A DNA stretch of 64,000 nt from Arabidopsis thaliana (GCF_000001735.4 NC_003076.8:19223835-19287834); one strand, 5' to 3'; shown: positions 46,654-59,430, numbered from the stretch's first letter. Numbers and translations: made by a program. Notes: generated from the sequence alone by a model not told the origin.

Positions 46654-47427
46654 GTGACCAGGAACTGAAAATTTCACAAAGTTTTTGGTTATTGTTACAG
46701 GTAGGAAAGTTTTCGACACAGAAACCAATCCATGGAGCTTGGATTTACGTATTCTTCTTGAGTTATAGTGGCAGGCAACAATATATAATTGCAGTTTGTA
46801 TAGATGATTCTTTACTTCATTTGGGTTTTGAGAATGGAACCAAAAGTTGGTCTTCGAGAGAGTTGCAAAACTGTACCTTTCGCTAAATATAAAATAAGGT
46901 CAAATCTGACCAATTTTCATGTATTGTGTTTTTCTTATTCATTAATTTTTTCTATGTCAACACAACAGAGAAGTCGGAAGTTGCACAATGTTACACACTT
47001 ACACATCTTGTATTTACTCTCTGGTAAGCCAATTTTTTTCAGTATGAAACTAGTTGAATTTTCCAGCCAAATAAAATGTTATATATTCGTTTTTGTAAGA
47101 TATATAAATGATATAAAAAGTGATAAGATTTAAGTTATATCTATAGCAAAGGTTATATAATAATACATTTGTTCAATTAATAAATAGGAAAAAAAGAATA
47201 TAGTAGAAATAAAAACGAATGTGTAAGCTCAAAACATTTAACTGAAATGGATACAGATGAAGAAGAAGCAATACTTTGTTGTACGATCACACAATGTATA
47301 AATAAATTGGAAAAAATAAACAATAAAAGAAATAAACGAATGATAAAAATATAGTAAGCTTTTAGGACTTGGGACTGGGAGGAACCGAGGAATTAGGAAA
47401 AGAAACCCCGCCAAGGTTTGAAGTTGG
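46654..47427. other. Intergenic between convergent SEC16B and PME5
   Basis: 3' UTRs of both genes and AT-rich spacer. No gene or repeat recognised. Confidence 0.55.
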
Positions 47428-49011
47428 TTAAGCATCTCGAGGAGCGATCCAATGTCTCCCATTAACGAAGCTCTTAGCGATAAATGGATGGGCCGATTCA
47501 TAGTCCAAAGCTCTAGCCCAAGACACGCCTCTCGTCGCTGCTGCTCCTGGCCCATAGCAATTGTACACTCCGAAAAATGCCGTCCTAATGATTTTCAACA
47601 TTTTTGAGAGTCATTAATTTCTTCGGATTAACTAAAATCTTACACATTTTTGTTTTTAGTAGTACGTACTTGCTTTTGTTGGATTTGTGGTCCCAATCGT
47701 CCCAACCACCGTGAGCGACGAGAGCATCAAAGTAAGTGTAGGCGTAAACGATACGTGAGTATTGTCCCATGGCCCGGCCCACATACAATGGACCCGTACC
47801 TGTTACCCGACAACCCACGAACGCGAAACCCGTTTTCTCTTCCGGGCATGTCCTACCATGCGCCGCTATCGACCCGAATCTTGACGCTATCGAATGCAAC
47901 TCACAATCCTTCACCAACAAGTAACACACATTAACAAGTTTATTTAACAAGTCCCAATACTTGGTCTATTCCTCCTCGGATATTCTGGTTACACAAAAAG
48001 TAATATATTCAACTTTTGTTTTTGTTACTATATTCATAATTAATGCTATATAGTAAGTATTATTTAGGAGTCCTTCCTTACTTTATACATGGAGCGGCCA
48101 TTACCAAAGATAAAGTCGATAGAGCCTTCAATGTAACACTCCTTGAAGTAATGACGGCCAGCATCGTCGCATAAAGTGTCTTGTGCACCGTAAAACCCGC
48201 AGCCGGAAAAGAAAGCTTTGTCGCCGGAGATCCTAAACGCCACCGCTTGCCACCCTTGCATCCCCGGCAATGGAGCCGGCGCAGTATTCTTCACAATTTA
48301 AAATAAAATAAAGAAAGACTCGCATTTTTGTGAAAGTTTCCCTATATATATAATTGCGTTAGAATTGAATAGAGTACCGTGAAGCTAATGTTTCTAGCGG
48401 TGAAATAATTAGCGTAGACGGTGACGGAAGCGGTTTGATAGGTACGTAACTGTTGACCGTTAGCGCCAAGGTCGGACGCACGGTCGTGCCACTCTATAGC
48501 GGTCACATCCCTACCAGCTCCTTTGAACGTTATGTACGGTTTTGTAGCTGGAACCACCACTTTCTCTCTGGAAAATGTATTTATGAAAAGTTAAGTTTTA
48601 ACCTTAATTAAGTTTGCATGTATGCATGAACAAGACAAAAAAAAATGTAACAAATAAAGGAGAGAACTAAAACAAAAAGGAAAAATATTCATTAGGGAAT
48701 TATATATATATCAACCTGTAAAATCCGGGAGCAATCTTGATTGTGATGCTCTTGTTATTGTTCTTTGGTATGGAATCCACAGCGTCTTGGACGGAGCGAA
48801 ACTGAGCGTGGCCGTTAAGTGAGACGGTGATGACTTTGTGGCCTGAGGGACCAACCCATTTCCGGTGGTGATGGTGTTGAATCTGTTGATCGTCAGTGGA
48901 GTTTGAACAAGCTGCAACCAACGAAAAACGAAAACATAAGCAGTGGAACGATACAAATAATAAGAGAGAAACAGAAAAGAGATAATTGAGGGAATTAGTA
49001 AGTTGCGCCAT
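47428..49011 (-). CDS. PME5: Pectin methylesterase PME5
   Basis: A secreted enzyme that removes methyl groups from cell-wall homogalacturonan, releasing methanol; 362 residues. Five exons: 49011-48716, 48567-48378, 48288-48082, 47908-47670 and 47584-47428. A signal peptide ([18 protein letters not shown]) leads to a short basic/His linker and then the beta-helix catalytic domain, with no inhibitor pro-region (group II PME). Signature segments are [13 protein letters not shown] (GAQDTL in place of the usual GYQDTL) and [10 protein letters not shown], which holds a catalytic Asp. The later Arg and Trp occur in [18 protein letters not shown] and WDDWDH. PME5 is known to act in shoot-meristem primordium formation. 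A TATA box is about 60 bases upstream. Confidence 0.96.
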
Positions 49012-49070
49012 TGGCTTGTGAGAAAGGAAACGGTCGGAGTAAGTAAATTACGATGGAGGATCTATAGGTT

Positions 49071-49079
49071 TTATATATG
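49071..49079 (-). promoter_or_regulatory. TATA box of PME5
   Basis: ATATATAAA on the minus strand, about 60 bases upstream of the start codon. Confidence 0.65.
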
Positions 49080-50702
49080 TACTTGTACTAAAGTGGTCCT
49101 TTTTACCTTTCTGTCTCAACGGTCATATTTTTTGTGGTGAAGTGAAGGAAACAAAGACAAAGTATTTTTTTTTTGTTGACATCAGGCAAAGAATTATACA
49201 CAACAAGATCTAAATGTTTTTGTCTTCATATGTATTAGCTTTTACTGTTTAAACCAAGGAATTGAGAGTCCTTATTATAATTTTAATAAAAGGTAGCCTG
49301 CCTGCCTATATCGTGTTAGGTCGTTTATTTTTTCTATTTGGAATTACGTGTTTGGCTAACTATTTCAGGTTTTGAGTTTATAAAGGTTTGCGTTTATTTC
49401 AGATTCAACCAATGATGTAACAGCTTTATTGGTAATCATAAATAGCTGCCCATGATAATTGTTTTAATATAACTTTGATAATAAATATATTAATAGTTTA
49501 CTGCTTCCATGAATTGTATATTGGACTATTGGAGAATGCCCATAATCATGATAAGATTATTTGAAGCATGCTTAATTAACCACAATGTAGCATGAGGAAC
49601 CCACTCTTTCTCTCACACTCTCTTTCTTAGTTTAATTTCTATTTATACATATACACATGCACACCAATCTATTGACATTTAAAAGTAGTTTCGGTGTAAA
49701 ATGGGAATATGGACAATAAAACGGTCCTGTTGAGGTGAAAAATGAATTTGAAAACGATCTAAAGCAAAATGGGATATAAAAGAGGGAAAGAAGAAAGATG
49801 GGTGAGAAAATAAGGACGTGAAATTTATGATAGTGCGGACACACTGCTTCTTAAGCATCACGTGAACCTCCTTTTGGGGTCCTACTTCCTTTGAAAAGTT
49901 GCACTCATCATCATTCATCAATCCACAAACCTATCAACCTAGCTAGATATATTTTGAACGTTGGAGATTGTTCCAAACCTTTTTGGTTAAATCCGAAGGG
50001 GACCATAGTCCATAGACTCCTTTGATATCCGATCCCGTTCATTATTACCTTTTATTTCGACGGATCTAAAATTTATAGTTAACCATAAAGCAATAAAATG
50101 CTACAACCAAATAATTTTCTATTCATTAATTAGAATGAACCGAATGACATTTTGATAAAATTTACGAGGATATATTATGCATGTCTAAATATCGGTAAAT
50201 TACAAATTAATATAATATTTTTTTTTTTAAACGAAGATTTACATGAATATTAGGTTATTATATTTTGTGACATATCACATATCAAAGGACCCAGTGTTGT
50301 TTTTACTTCTTCTTTTTTTTTGTTTATTTGTTAAAAGCTACTTTTTACATTACTCCTAGTCCTAGGTCTGTTTTTAAAATGAGAAATACCCTAGAATAGC
50401 AATAAAACAAGTTTGTGGATAATTATAGCACACATTCTCTAAAATTAGCATAAGTAAATATACAAAATAACTATTTTTACCTAATTATGTAAAATAAAAA
50501 GTTAATTGCAATTTGCAATCACGATTACAATATGATCGCATGAAACGTCAATCAAAATCTTATATTAGTCTTTTTAATATTAAATTTGTGCTATTTTGAA
50601 AATTTGGAGATTGTGTGCTAAATTTGGTTACAAAGTTTATTTTTGTGATATTTGTGAAAGTTGGCCTTTTAAAAATGTCTTTTTGAAAATTGTATATCAT
50701 TT

Positions 50703-50766
50703 TATTTTAAATCTTATTTGATGTATATAATTCTATTTTAAAATCTTATTTGATGTATATAATTAA
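50703..50766. repeat. Two-copy 31-base tandem repeat
   Basis: The motif TCTTATTTGATGTATATAAT, with flanking TATTTTAAA, occurs twice in direct tandem with one base inserted. It lies in noncoding DNA. Confidence 0.85.
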
Positions 50767-51210
50767 GATATGTAAATGAATACTTTTTCTTGGTTTGAAA
50801 TTTTATATTTTCTCGTTTATTCAAGAGCAGTTGACAAAAAAGAAAGAAAAAAAAAACTAATTTTGGAGAAATGTATAACCAGTGTAATACATAGATCACA
50901 GATGGCTCAGCTCATTATTAAGTAATAAAAGTAGGCCCATTTTATCTAATAAAATCGTAAGTGGGCCTTCCTTGTTTTCTAAACAAACAAAAACGACGCC
51001 GTAAAGCAGAATTAACAACACAAAAATACCGTTATTCTCTCTCTTTCTCTTTCTCGCCTAACTTTTCCCGCGCCGAGAGAAATCAATTATTCGATTCTCT
51101 CACTGAACTTTTCTTTTCTTCCTCAGCACTTCAATGCATCTATTTCATCAATTCTTCTTCTTTACAAGTTTTGAATTCTGGAAACAGAGTCGCATAATCT
51201 ATCGTTGCGG

Positions 51211-53165
51211 ATGATGCAAGAAACAGACAGAGATATTCACATCTCTGATGGTACCATGAACAAGGAAGAGCAGAGCCCAAATAATGAAGAGATGGTTGAA
51301 GCGTTTCGTAACTTGCTTCTCCTCCATGGCCACTTACCTGATAAGCACGGGGATCATAATACACTTCGCAGGTAATCTTCAAAATCATCCTATAACCCCA
51401 AAATCACCCTGGTTGATTTTTCTTCTCAAAATGTTAGGTTTCTTAAAATGAGAGATTTTGATCTGGAGAAATCTAAAGAGGCTTTTCTCAATTATATGAA
51501 GTGGCGAGTGGACTATAAAGTGGATTTGATCTCTCAGGTGAGTTAAAAAGGCGATCACTTTTTCTTGTTTATGTTTCGTTAACTAAGATTATTAGCTTAC
51601 TCACAAGGTGTTCGACGAAATGTCTGACAGAAGTTTAAGTTTGAGGAATATGGTGAAGTCAAGAAACATTACCCTCATGGGTTTCATAAGGTAGACAAAA
51701 CTGGTAGGCCTATTTACATTGAGAGACTCGGGATGACTGACCTTAACGCGTTTCTCAAAGCAACCACCATTGAGAGATATGTTAACTATCATATCAAAGA
51801 ACAAGAGAAAACAATGAGCTTGAGATATCCAGCATGTTCAATTGCTTCAGATAAGCATGTTTCGTCAACAACAACCATATTGGATGTCTCTGGAGTGGTA
51901 ATATTTTCGGCCTTTTAAACTGTAGATGAAATTATTTAACAAATTGTTTGTTGCCTCATCCATTGTTCTTGAAAAGGGAATGTCAAACTTCTCAAAACCT
52001 GCGAGATCCCTCTTTATGGAAATTCAAAAGATAGACAGCAACTACTACCCTGAGGTAGGTTGGATTTTTCGGATTCATTAACAGCTTCATATCAACAAGG
52101 AATGGATGTAATTCTGGTTGGTTTGGCTCTAGACTTTGCATCGCCTCTTCGTTGTCAATGCCAGTTCTGGATTCCGGATGTTGTGGCTTGCACTCAAGAC
52201 CTTTCTTGATGCTCGGACATTGGCCAAAGTTCAAGTAATAAGCATATGCCACTCGGTGCTCGCTTTTCGTTTAGTCACAGATTTCTTTACCTAAAATGAT
52301 GTTTGTTGTTGTAGGTGCTAGGACCCAATTACCTTGGAGAGCTACTTGAAGCAATAGAACCAAGGTCTAAAACCTTTTTCTGATTTGTTTTCTCTACTAA
52401 ATTCAGTGAAAAGATTTGTTTCATAAATGAGGAACCTCAGGAATATTTGTGTTTGATTTCTGAAAACAGCAACTTACCAACATTTCTTGGAGGAAATTGC
52501 ACCTGTTCAGATCATGGAGGCTGTCTTTTCAGTGATGAAGGACCTTGGAATGATCCAGGCATCAAGGAAAAGATCGAGGTTTGTGCCATTACCATTTATT
52601 GAACTTTTATCAAGCTATACACAGTAAAATTGGATATTATCTTCGATATAGGAGCCTTCCACAATCGAAGATGCTCATTCAGAGACTATGGATAAAGTCT
52701 CAGAAAATGCTCCAGCCAATCAAAAGGTACATAAAGATAGTGTAAATGAAATCGATTTATTGAATTCAATATTGAAGCTGATTCAGATATATATAAATGG
52801 AATGCAGGAAAGTTTAGGCGAGGTCATGATTACAATGGAGAAGTATGCTGCCCTGAAAACTGCTGTCAAGGATTCCCAGAAGGTGAAATCTAGGATAATA
52901 TGAAATTTAGTTTCATGAATCTTTTGACTGATTTGTGTGTGTTTTGGTTCCTGCAGAGGATAGAAATGTTGGAAATATCACTCCATGAGACTAAAAAGGT
53001 AAAGAGAGACAAGAGAAGCTAAATGGTTACACAGCATATGAGTTTTACTTGTCTATGCTTAAGATCCAATGGTCTTCCTCCTATTTTCAGGTCTTGAATG
53101 GACTCGCGGAGATCATTGAGGCCATTCAACCGAATCAACCTATAACCAAATGCAAACCGGTTTAG
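51211..53165 (+). CDS. Sec14-like (CRAL-TRIO) phosphatidylinositol transfer family protein
   Basis: A 377-residue protein in eleven exons: 51211-51371, 51438-51537, 51631-51897, 51977-52054, 52133-52234, 52315-52364, 52470-52578, 52652-52726, 52808-52882, 52957-52998 and 53091-53165. The N-terminal CRAL-TRIO helix region (HNTLRRFLKMRDFDLEKSKEAF) is followed by the lipid-binding domain. That domain has HGFHKVDKTGRPIYIERLG, DVSGVGMSNFSKPAR, NASSGFRMLWLALKTFLD and the plant SFH motif LPTFLGGNCTCSDHGGCLFSDEGPW. The C-terminus is a short helical/coiled-coil tail without the nodulin domain of AtSFH1. It should exchange phosphatidylinositol and phosphatidylcholine and help phosphoinositide signalling at endomembranes. 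Probably At5g47510. An alternative Met follows at the second codon. Confidence 0.93.
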
Positions 53166-53761
53166 AAAGCAATATAGTTAAGAATATGTCCGGTTTGATT
53201 ATCTGAAGAAAAGAAATGTATTATGATGACGATAATGATGATGATAGATGATAGATGATAGATAAGTTTGTGGAATCCGTACTACGGCGTTAAATGCAAT
53301 CATGTGTGGAGCCAATCTGTCTCACATGCAATTGCACGTGTGATCTCTGCACCACAACTTTCTTCTAATTCCACAGCTCGATTTGATCCTCTTCCCGATG
53401 ACAAATGCTCCATAGAAATAACAATATTCATTACATATTACAACTATTTTATTTACAAGTAAACCATTTTCTTGTAAAAGGATCTATAGACTTGGCAGTG
53501 ATGTATAACAGGTGACACTAACAGAAGACTAATCATCATCATCATTCATTATCATGAGTTGCAAACTTTATAGAGTAGTGTGAGTCTCATAAAAGCTTCT
53601 GCAATAGAAAATTTACAGATTGCTACTACACCTAAACACTTCCACACCACAACACAAGCCCATCTCAAATTTCAACGTTCATGGCAACGTGGACAACATA
53701 AACAATCAAACAGATGATCAATAGTCTTCCTTTTTAAGCTCTCTACAATTTCAGTTTTCTA
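53166..53761. other. 3' regions of the convergent Sec14-like and RABA5a genes
   Basis: Includes a GATGATA-type simple repeat at 53224-53266 in the Sec14-like 3' UTR, and a CATCATCATCATT run near 53533. No gene seen. Confidence 0.6.
53224..53266. repeat. GATGATA microsatellite
   Basis: Imperfect GAT/GATA units including three GATGATA copies, directly downstream of the Sec14-like stop codon. Confidence 0.75.
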
Positions 53762-54532
53762 TCAAGAAGAACAACATCCACCTTTCTTGAACTCGCCCTG
53801 CCCGTCTGATGGTATCACAACTTTCTTGCCATTGCTCAGTGAAGCAGGGTCTTGCTTGTTTAGCTCCTGTGAGCTCATCACTTTCCTGCTCAGTATGTTG
53901 TATATCTCCTTCACAACCGTCTCAAATGCAGCTGCCACGTTTGATGAGTCCAAAGCCGATGTCTCCATGAAGAAAAGACCTTGTGCTTCAGCCAATGCCT
54001 TCCCTTCCGCTGTTGACACTTCTCTCAAGTCCTTCAGATCCGACTTGTTGCCCACCAGGATCGTCACAACATTCATATCAGAGTGTGCTGCAACAGTTTT
54101 ATGAAGACACCCCTCACTTTCATTATTCTTGAATCAATTAGCAAATGGGAGATTGTTTAGTAGCAGATAAGAAAAGATAAGAGGTTTCTTACTGTGTAGC
54201 TCGTTGAGCCATCTACCAATGCTGTGAAAAGTCTGCCGTCTGCTGATATCGTAAACCAGAAGAGCTCCAACTGCACCTCGGTAATATGCAGAAGTGACTG
54301 CTCTAAAACGTTCTTGACCTGCTGTGTCCCATATCTGTGCTTTGATCTCCTTCCCGTTTATATCCATCTTCTGTGTCTGAAACTCCACTCCAATCGTCGA
54401 CTTTGAATTGGGATAGAACTCATCCCTCGCAAATCTGGCAAGTAAATTTGATTTCCCGACAGCAGAATCACCGATTAGAACAATCTTAAAGAGGTAGTCT
54501 TCGCTCTTGTCGTCTTCAGAGTAGAAAGCCAT
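53762..54532 (-). CDS. RABA5A: Rab11-type small GTPase RABA5a
   Basis: A 221-residue GTPase in two exons, 54532-54193 and 54087-53762 (phase 1 junction). All nucleotide-binding motifs are present: GDSAVGKS (P-loop), STIGVEF (switch I), WDTAGQE (switch II), NKSD and ETSAL. The end KKGGCCSS is a double-Cys geranylgeranylation site. RabA proteins act in trans-Golgi-network and post-Golgi traffic to the plasma membrane and cell plate. Matches At5g47520. The upstream region to about 55960 probably holds the leader and at least one leader intron. Confidence 0.96.
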
Positions 54533-57500
54533 GTCCTTTAATGCTCAAGATTAACCCTTCTACAGAAGCATATCTTTACCACTGGCTTGAAGCCCGTCAA
54601 CAAAGCTAAGGACAAAACAAAGAGCCAAAGTGAGGAAGAGGGAAGACAAGAATAAGTAGAGTTGGCATAGGAAACTTGAGAAACAGTAAAGATTGAGATC
54701 TAAGAGAAACAAGAGAATCTTTAAGATCACCTGTCTACTTGAGGTAGCTTCCTAGAAGGTTCAGTGGAACAAAGTTGACTAAATATCAAAACTTTCAGCT
54801 CTCAACCACCCTAAGAAAATCTATCACAAGCAAAGTATTCAGCACATAAACGCATTCTGGATCCAAAGTAAGACAGCAATACAAGTTACCTCTTCTGAAA
54901 GCTTGATCTGGCTCTTTAACACCTCCTAGAGAAACTTGTTATACAAGCTCATGAAGCCTATATACAACAAGTAAAGCTAACTTTAGTTATAATCTCACCC
55001 TAAGAATCTAAGTTAAAGTCGGTAGATACTGACTATTCACAAATCATGAAAGCCACCAATAGGAAAGCAGAGAAATATTCTCTCTATCATAAGGAGAAAC
55101 AGAATTGAGACAGAAAAGACAAGCGCGGGCCCAATTCAACCAACAATACTCATTCACTTGATCACACAAAGTGCAATCTTAAACACTGATAGAAAATTCT
55201 CAGTCTTGTCCTTAGGGCTCACATTAAAGATGAATCGAGTTAATGATTGCTGCAGGTTTATAATATCTGCCTGAATATGAAAATCTTCATATACGGCATT
55301 AGAAAATGAAAGTAGGCCACACATTTCTTTCTGAAAAAGATGATGAGACATCAAAACTTATAAAACACCAATTCAAAAAAATAATCGAAACTTCACCTAA
55401 GAAACTAAACCCAAGTAAGAACCCATTTTCGCAAAAGAGAAGGAGGAGATATTGTAAGAACTCTTTAAAGCAAAAACAGAGCATTGTAATAGAAACAATC
55501 AAACCAAGTAAAAACAGAATTTTACATGAGAGATCATCACATTACATTCCCGTCAGATGTAAGATCACACACATACATACACACACAAGACAGAGAAAAC
55601 GTTGATGATCACGAATTATGAAGACCCATTAGACAAAACAGGACAAAAAACTCGCATTTACAGGGATAATCATAAGGGGAAAATTGAGAAAAACCTTCTC
55701 TTTATTCTCGGGAAGTGCAGAGGAAAACAAAATTACCTTGTGGAAGCAACACCGATTAAAGAAATTGGGGAACATGGGAATGGAATGGATCCAAAGAGAA
55801 GAAAACGAAACAAGAGATCCCAAAAATGGAATCGGAAAACGAAAGGATTCAACGCCTTCTTCTGGGAAATCAAAGACACGCAGTAACTCTGGCAGAGAGA
55901 GAGAGAAAGAAAGAGACCGGAGTTTTTCCATTTCGGTTCGGATTGGTAATAATGGGCTCAGCAAAAATAAAACATCTTGGGCCCTTATGGACCCTCTTAC
56001 CCTATTTTACCATAGGCTCTACTTTTTTTTACCACCTTTGTTTTAGTTTCACTTAAAATTTTAGTTAAGGAAAAAAAAGTTACCGATTATGTACACTCTA
56101 CTGTTATTTATTAGACACAACAAAACTTTCAAATATGATGGATTTTCCATCCTATTTTATTTATAAAAGAAAATATTTATATTTCTAACATCAACAAACT
56201 CTACCCAAATCAGATTATCCTTCTGAAACTATGCAATTTGTATTGTTTTTCAGGAAACTAGTGATTTTTTGAATAATTGTAATACTTTTCATTCATCAAA
56301 AAAACATATTATATCTTTCCTTTTTTTCCATCAAAAACATATTATATCTAAATATCTCATTTTGGGTTGTTTTTTGATAATTAACACTTAAGCCCATATA
56401 AAAGAGTCTAGTTCAAACTGAGCCCAGCTACACCAAAGAATCTAGTGGGGGACATGTGGCAGGTAGTAATTTGAGCGTTGACCAAGAAAGGACATTATTA
56501 TACATCCACCTGGTTAGAGCATGCTTATAGGTGATATTCTCAAAGTATCATTAAAAAAATTTTAGTATTATTTATAATGTTTGTTTAATAGATAAATATT
56601 TTTTTTCTTACTTTTAATAAATGCTACCAATCAGGAGATGTCACGTAGATGATACTGATATCAAGAAAATCACTGGAATGATACTAATCAAACTCATTCT
56701 AATTGTTTGGTTAATAAAAAAATAATTTTTACACTGATGATATTCTAAAAATATCACTCATGTACATGGTCTTAACCGTTGAAATGTTGGTCGCGGCCTA
56801 TATATAGAAGAACATAACTCTAAAAATAGCTAAACCCAACCACTTCCCTTGGATTGGAATCTCTCATAAACAGTTTGTTGGTCTGGTCCGCTCCAGTCCA
56901 TACTCATAAGGTGGTAGATGTTTACTTAGGGTACATCATACATGCACAACGTTAGTAGTTGCAGGCATAGACGTGTTTGCCCTTTATTACGCGAAAACCA
57001 CTACTCCCTTCGCTAGTCTACTTTCGTCAATTGAACCACTAAACCCAATGAAACCTAATATTTTAGTGTGCTCAATAATTTATCATCATCCCAATTCCCA
57101 AGCGTACCAAGATTATAATCTAACTTAACGCGCAATGTCATGACAAAACCTATATACAATGAAAAAGATTTTTCATGACAAACAAAGAAAAAATAAACAC
57201 GAGAAATGAGTTCTCGTAATAAAGTTGGTGTGAACTGGTTTTTGAACGTGAAGATGACCCCTTCATATTTTTATTTCTTGGTTTTTGCTTGAGAGGGTTA
57301 AAGACTCTTAAGGAAGAAATACATTACACGTCAAACCTTTTTGGGAAAACAATGAACGCTTCATTTATAATGTTTCTATTTTTTACTCTTAGGTAAAACA
57401 TTGCAATTGATAGATGAACAAGAACAAAAGCAGAGGATTAAAAGAAAGATTAAACTATGAAAAAAGGACACGTGTGAAGAGAATTAGAGATTCTGTATTA

Positions 57501-57636
57501 AGACAGATTAACTAACAAACCAAACCCTACTTGTTCCACTTTCTATTCATACTTAATCTCATTCTCCTCTCTTCCCCTTCATACTTAAATCTTATCATTC
57601 ATCCATCTTTTAATCATTACTCGAGATTCTGTTTCC
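54533..57636. other. RABA5a leader/promoter and spacer to the DOMON-b561 gene
   Basis: 3.1 kb with no supported CDS. Bases 54533-55960 are likely RABA5a leader (exon plus intron): the composition changes at about 55960, where GGGCTC and TTGGGCCC motifs suggest a promoter. Bases 55970-57636 are AT-rich spacer with a MITE-like element at 56517-56771. Confidence 0.5.
56517..56771. mobile_element. MITE-like element, possibly Harbinger-derived
   Basis: A 255-base noncoding segment whose ends are imperfect inverted repeats of about 40 bases. The left end reads GAGCATGCTTATAGGTGATA and the right end, reverse-complemented, GACCATGTACATGAGTGATA. Similarity continues into ATATTCTCAAAGTATCAT / ATATTTTTAGAATATCAT. 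Both ends are flanked by TTA (56514-56516 and 56772-56774), the 3-base target duplication of PIF/Harbinger elements. No open frame inside. Confidence 0.65.
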
Positions 57637-59036
57637 ATGGCCATATCCTCAAATCTTCTCCTTTGTCTCTCTCTTTTCATTTTCATCATCACCAAATCCG
57701 CCTTGGCTCAGAAATGTTCCAACTACAAATTCTCCACCAACCGTCTCTTTGAGTCTTGCAACGACCTACCTGTTCTTGATTCCTTCCTCCACTACACTTA
57801 CGATTCTTCTTCAGGCAATCTCCAAATCGCGTATCGCCACACAAAGCTCACCCCCGGGAAATGGGTGGCATGGGCCGTGAATCCCACATCTACTGGCATG
57901 GTCGGAGCTCAAGCCATTGTGGCTTATCCACAATCAGACGGCACCGTTAGGGCTTATACGTCACCCATCAGTAGCTACCAAACGAGTCTCCTAGAAGCTG
58001 AGCTGAGTTTCAACGTCTCTCAGTTGTCTGCCACTTACCAAAACAACGAGATGGTCATCTACGCAATTCTGAATCTTCCACTTGCGAATGGTGGAATCAT
58101 TAACACTGTGTGGCAAGATGGGTCACTGTCAGGGAACAATCCTCTGCCTCATCCAACTTCTGGCAACAATGTTCGTTCTGTTTCTACTCTTAACCTTGTC
58201 TCTGGTGCATCTGGATCCACCTCTACCGGAGCAGGAGGAGCTTCCAAGCTACGCAAACGCAACGTGAGTCCATGGTTTTATCAATTTCTTCATTTCATGT
58301 TTTTTAGGAATCTCACATATGAAATGAGATTTATCAATCCCATCATTGTTAGTTGGTTTTATGAAACTTATCACTCCTAATCATTATTGCAGATACATGG
58401 AATATTGAACGGTGTGAGCTGGGGTATAATGATGCCAATAGGAGCAATCATTGCTCGCTACTTGAAAGTCTCAAAATCAGCAGATCCTGCTTGGTTCTAC
58501 CTTCATGTTTTCTGCCAGTCTTCTGCTTACATCATTGGTGTTGCCGGTTGGGCGACCGGTCTCAAACTGGGCAACGAATCAGCCGGGATTCAGTTTACCT
58601 TTCACCGTGCTGTTGGGATCGCTCTCTTCTGCCTCGCAACAATTCAGGTAGGTTTTAGTTAACAGTACAGAGAGTATTACACTTGTCATGAATATGTTGC
58701 AATTACTAAGTTGCTTGTTTCACACGTTAGGTGTTTGCAATGTTTTTGAGACCCAAACCAGAGCACAAGTACAGAGTCTACTGGAACATTTATCACCACA
58801 CTGTAGGCTATTCAGTGATCATTCTTGCGGTGGTAAACGTTTTTAAAGGACTAGACATCCTGAGCCCTGAGAAGCAGTGGAGAAACGCTTACACCGCCAT
58901 AATCGTAGTACTAGGTATAGTCGCGGTTGTGCTCGAAGGGTTTACTTGGTATGTAGTCATAAAGAGAGGGAAAGCAGAGGCATCTGCGAAAACAAGTCAA
59001 CGAGTAGGCAACGATGGTCGGTCTCTATACGTGTAG
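57637..59036 (+). CDS. Cytochrome b561 and DOMON domain protein (auxin-responsive AIR12-like family)
   Basis: A 395-residue membrane redox protein in three exons: 57637-58263, 58393-58647 and 58731-59036. A signal peptide ([18 protein letters not shown]) precedes the outward-facing DOMON domain ([15 protein letters not shown] ... [18 protein letters not shown]), which binds heme b. A short Gly/Ser linker leads to the b561 core of five to six spans. Its four heme-ligand His candidates are in [21 protein letters not shown] and YHHTVGY. Such proteins pass electrons across the plasma membrane, probably from cytosolic ascorbate. Probably At5g47530. Confidence 0.93.
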
Positions 59037-59276
59037 ACTCTGTAAAGATTAGAGTAAAATGTTCTGGTTTATTTGGTCATTATGGGCTTGTGGTTGTTAA
59101 TTTTTGTTTGTTTTCGAGATTAAGTTAATACATTTGATGTTTAATAGTTGTTGAAGTTGAAAGACTCTTGTGCTCTTTTACAACATTCATGATGTGAGCT
59201 TTTGACAAACCATTTTATTTCATCGACAGTGAAGTAGTGTACATATGAATACATATATCGAATAGATATCTCGTAT

Positions 59277-59318
<42 letters not shown>

Positions 59319-59430
59319 TGAGAAAGTGAGAGGAAGATTGGTTACCTAATGTAAAAAAACAACAAGATGCTTCAAAAATGTCTTTTCGAGTGTTTTAAAA
59401 GGGAAGGAAGGATGAATTGCATTAGTTGGT
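59037..59430. other. 3' regions of convergent genes, with a GT microsatellite
   Basis: Spacer between the DOMON-b561 and Mo25 stops. The only notable item is the GT run at 59282-59317. Confidence 0.6.
59282..59317. repeat. (TG)n microsatellite
   Basis: 18 uninterrupted TG units, preceded by an imperfect GTATGTG stretch. Confidence 0.95.

Larger units (their letters stand above)
49012..51210. other. Intergenic: PME5 promoter and Sec14-like promoter
   Basis: 2.2 kb without a supported gene. Contains the PME5 TATA box, a 31-base tandem duplication at 50703-50766 and a GGGCC-containing motif near 50965. Otherwise AT-rich. Confidence 0.6.

Noticed and set aside
47238-47555. Minus-strand frame overlapping the PME5 end, with a start inside the last exon
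   Set aside because: It is in the wrong frame; the correct frame ends HWIAPRDA at 47428.
55299-55964. Open frames on both strands in the RABA5a upstream region
   Set aside because: GA/CT-rich composition keeps several frames open by chance. No domain is recognisable and the region fits a leader with intron.
59282-59317. GT run considered as a CRISPR-like or satellite array
   Set aside because: A simple dinucleotide microsatellite without spacers.
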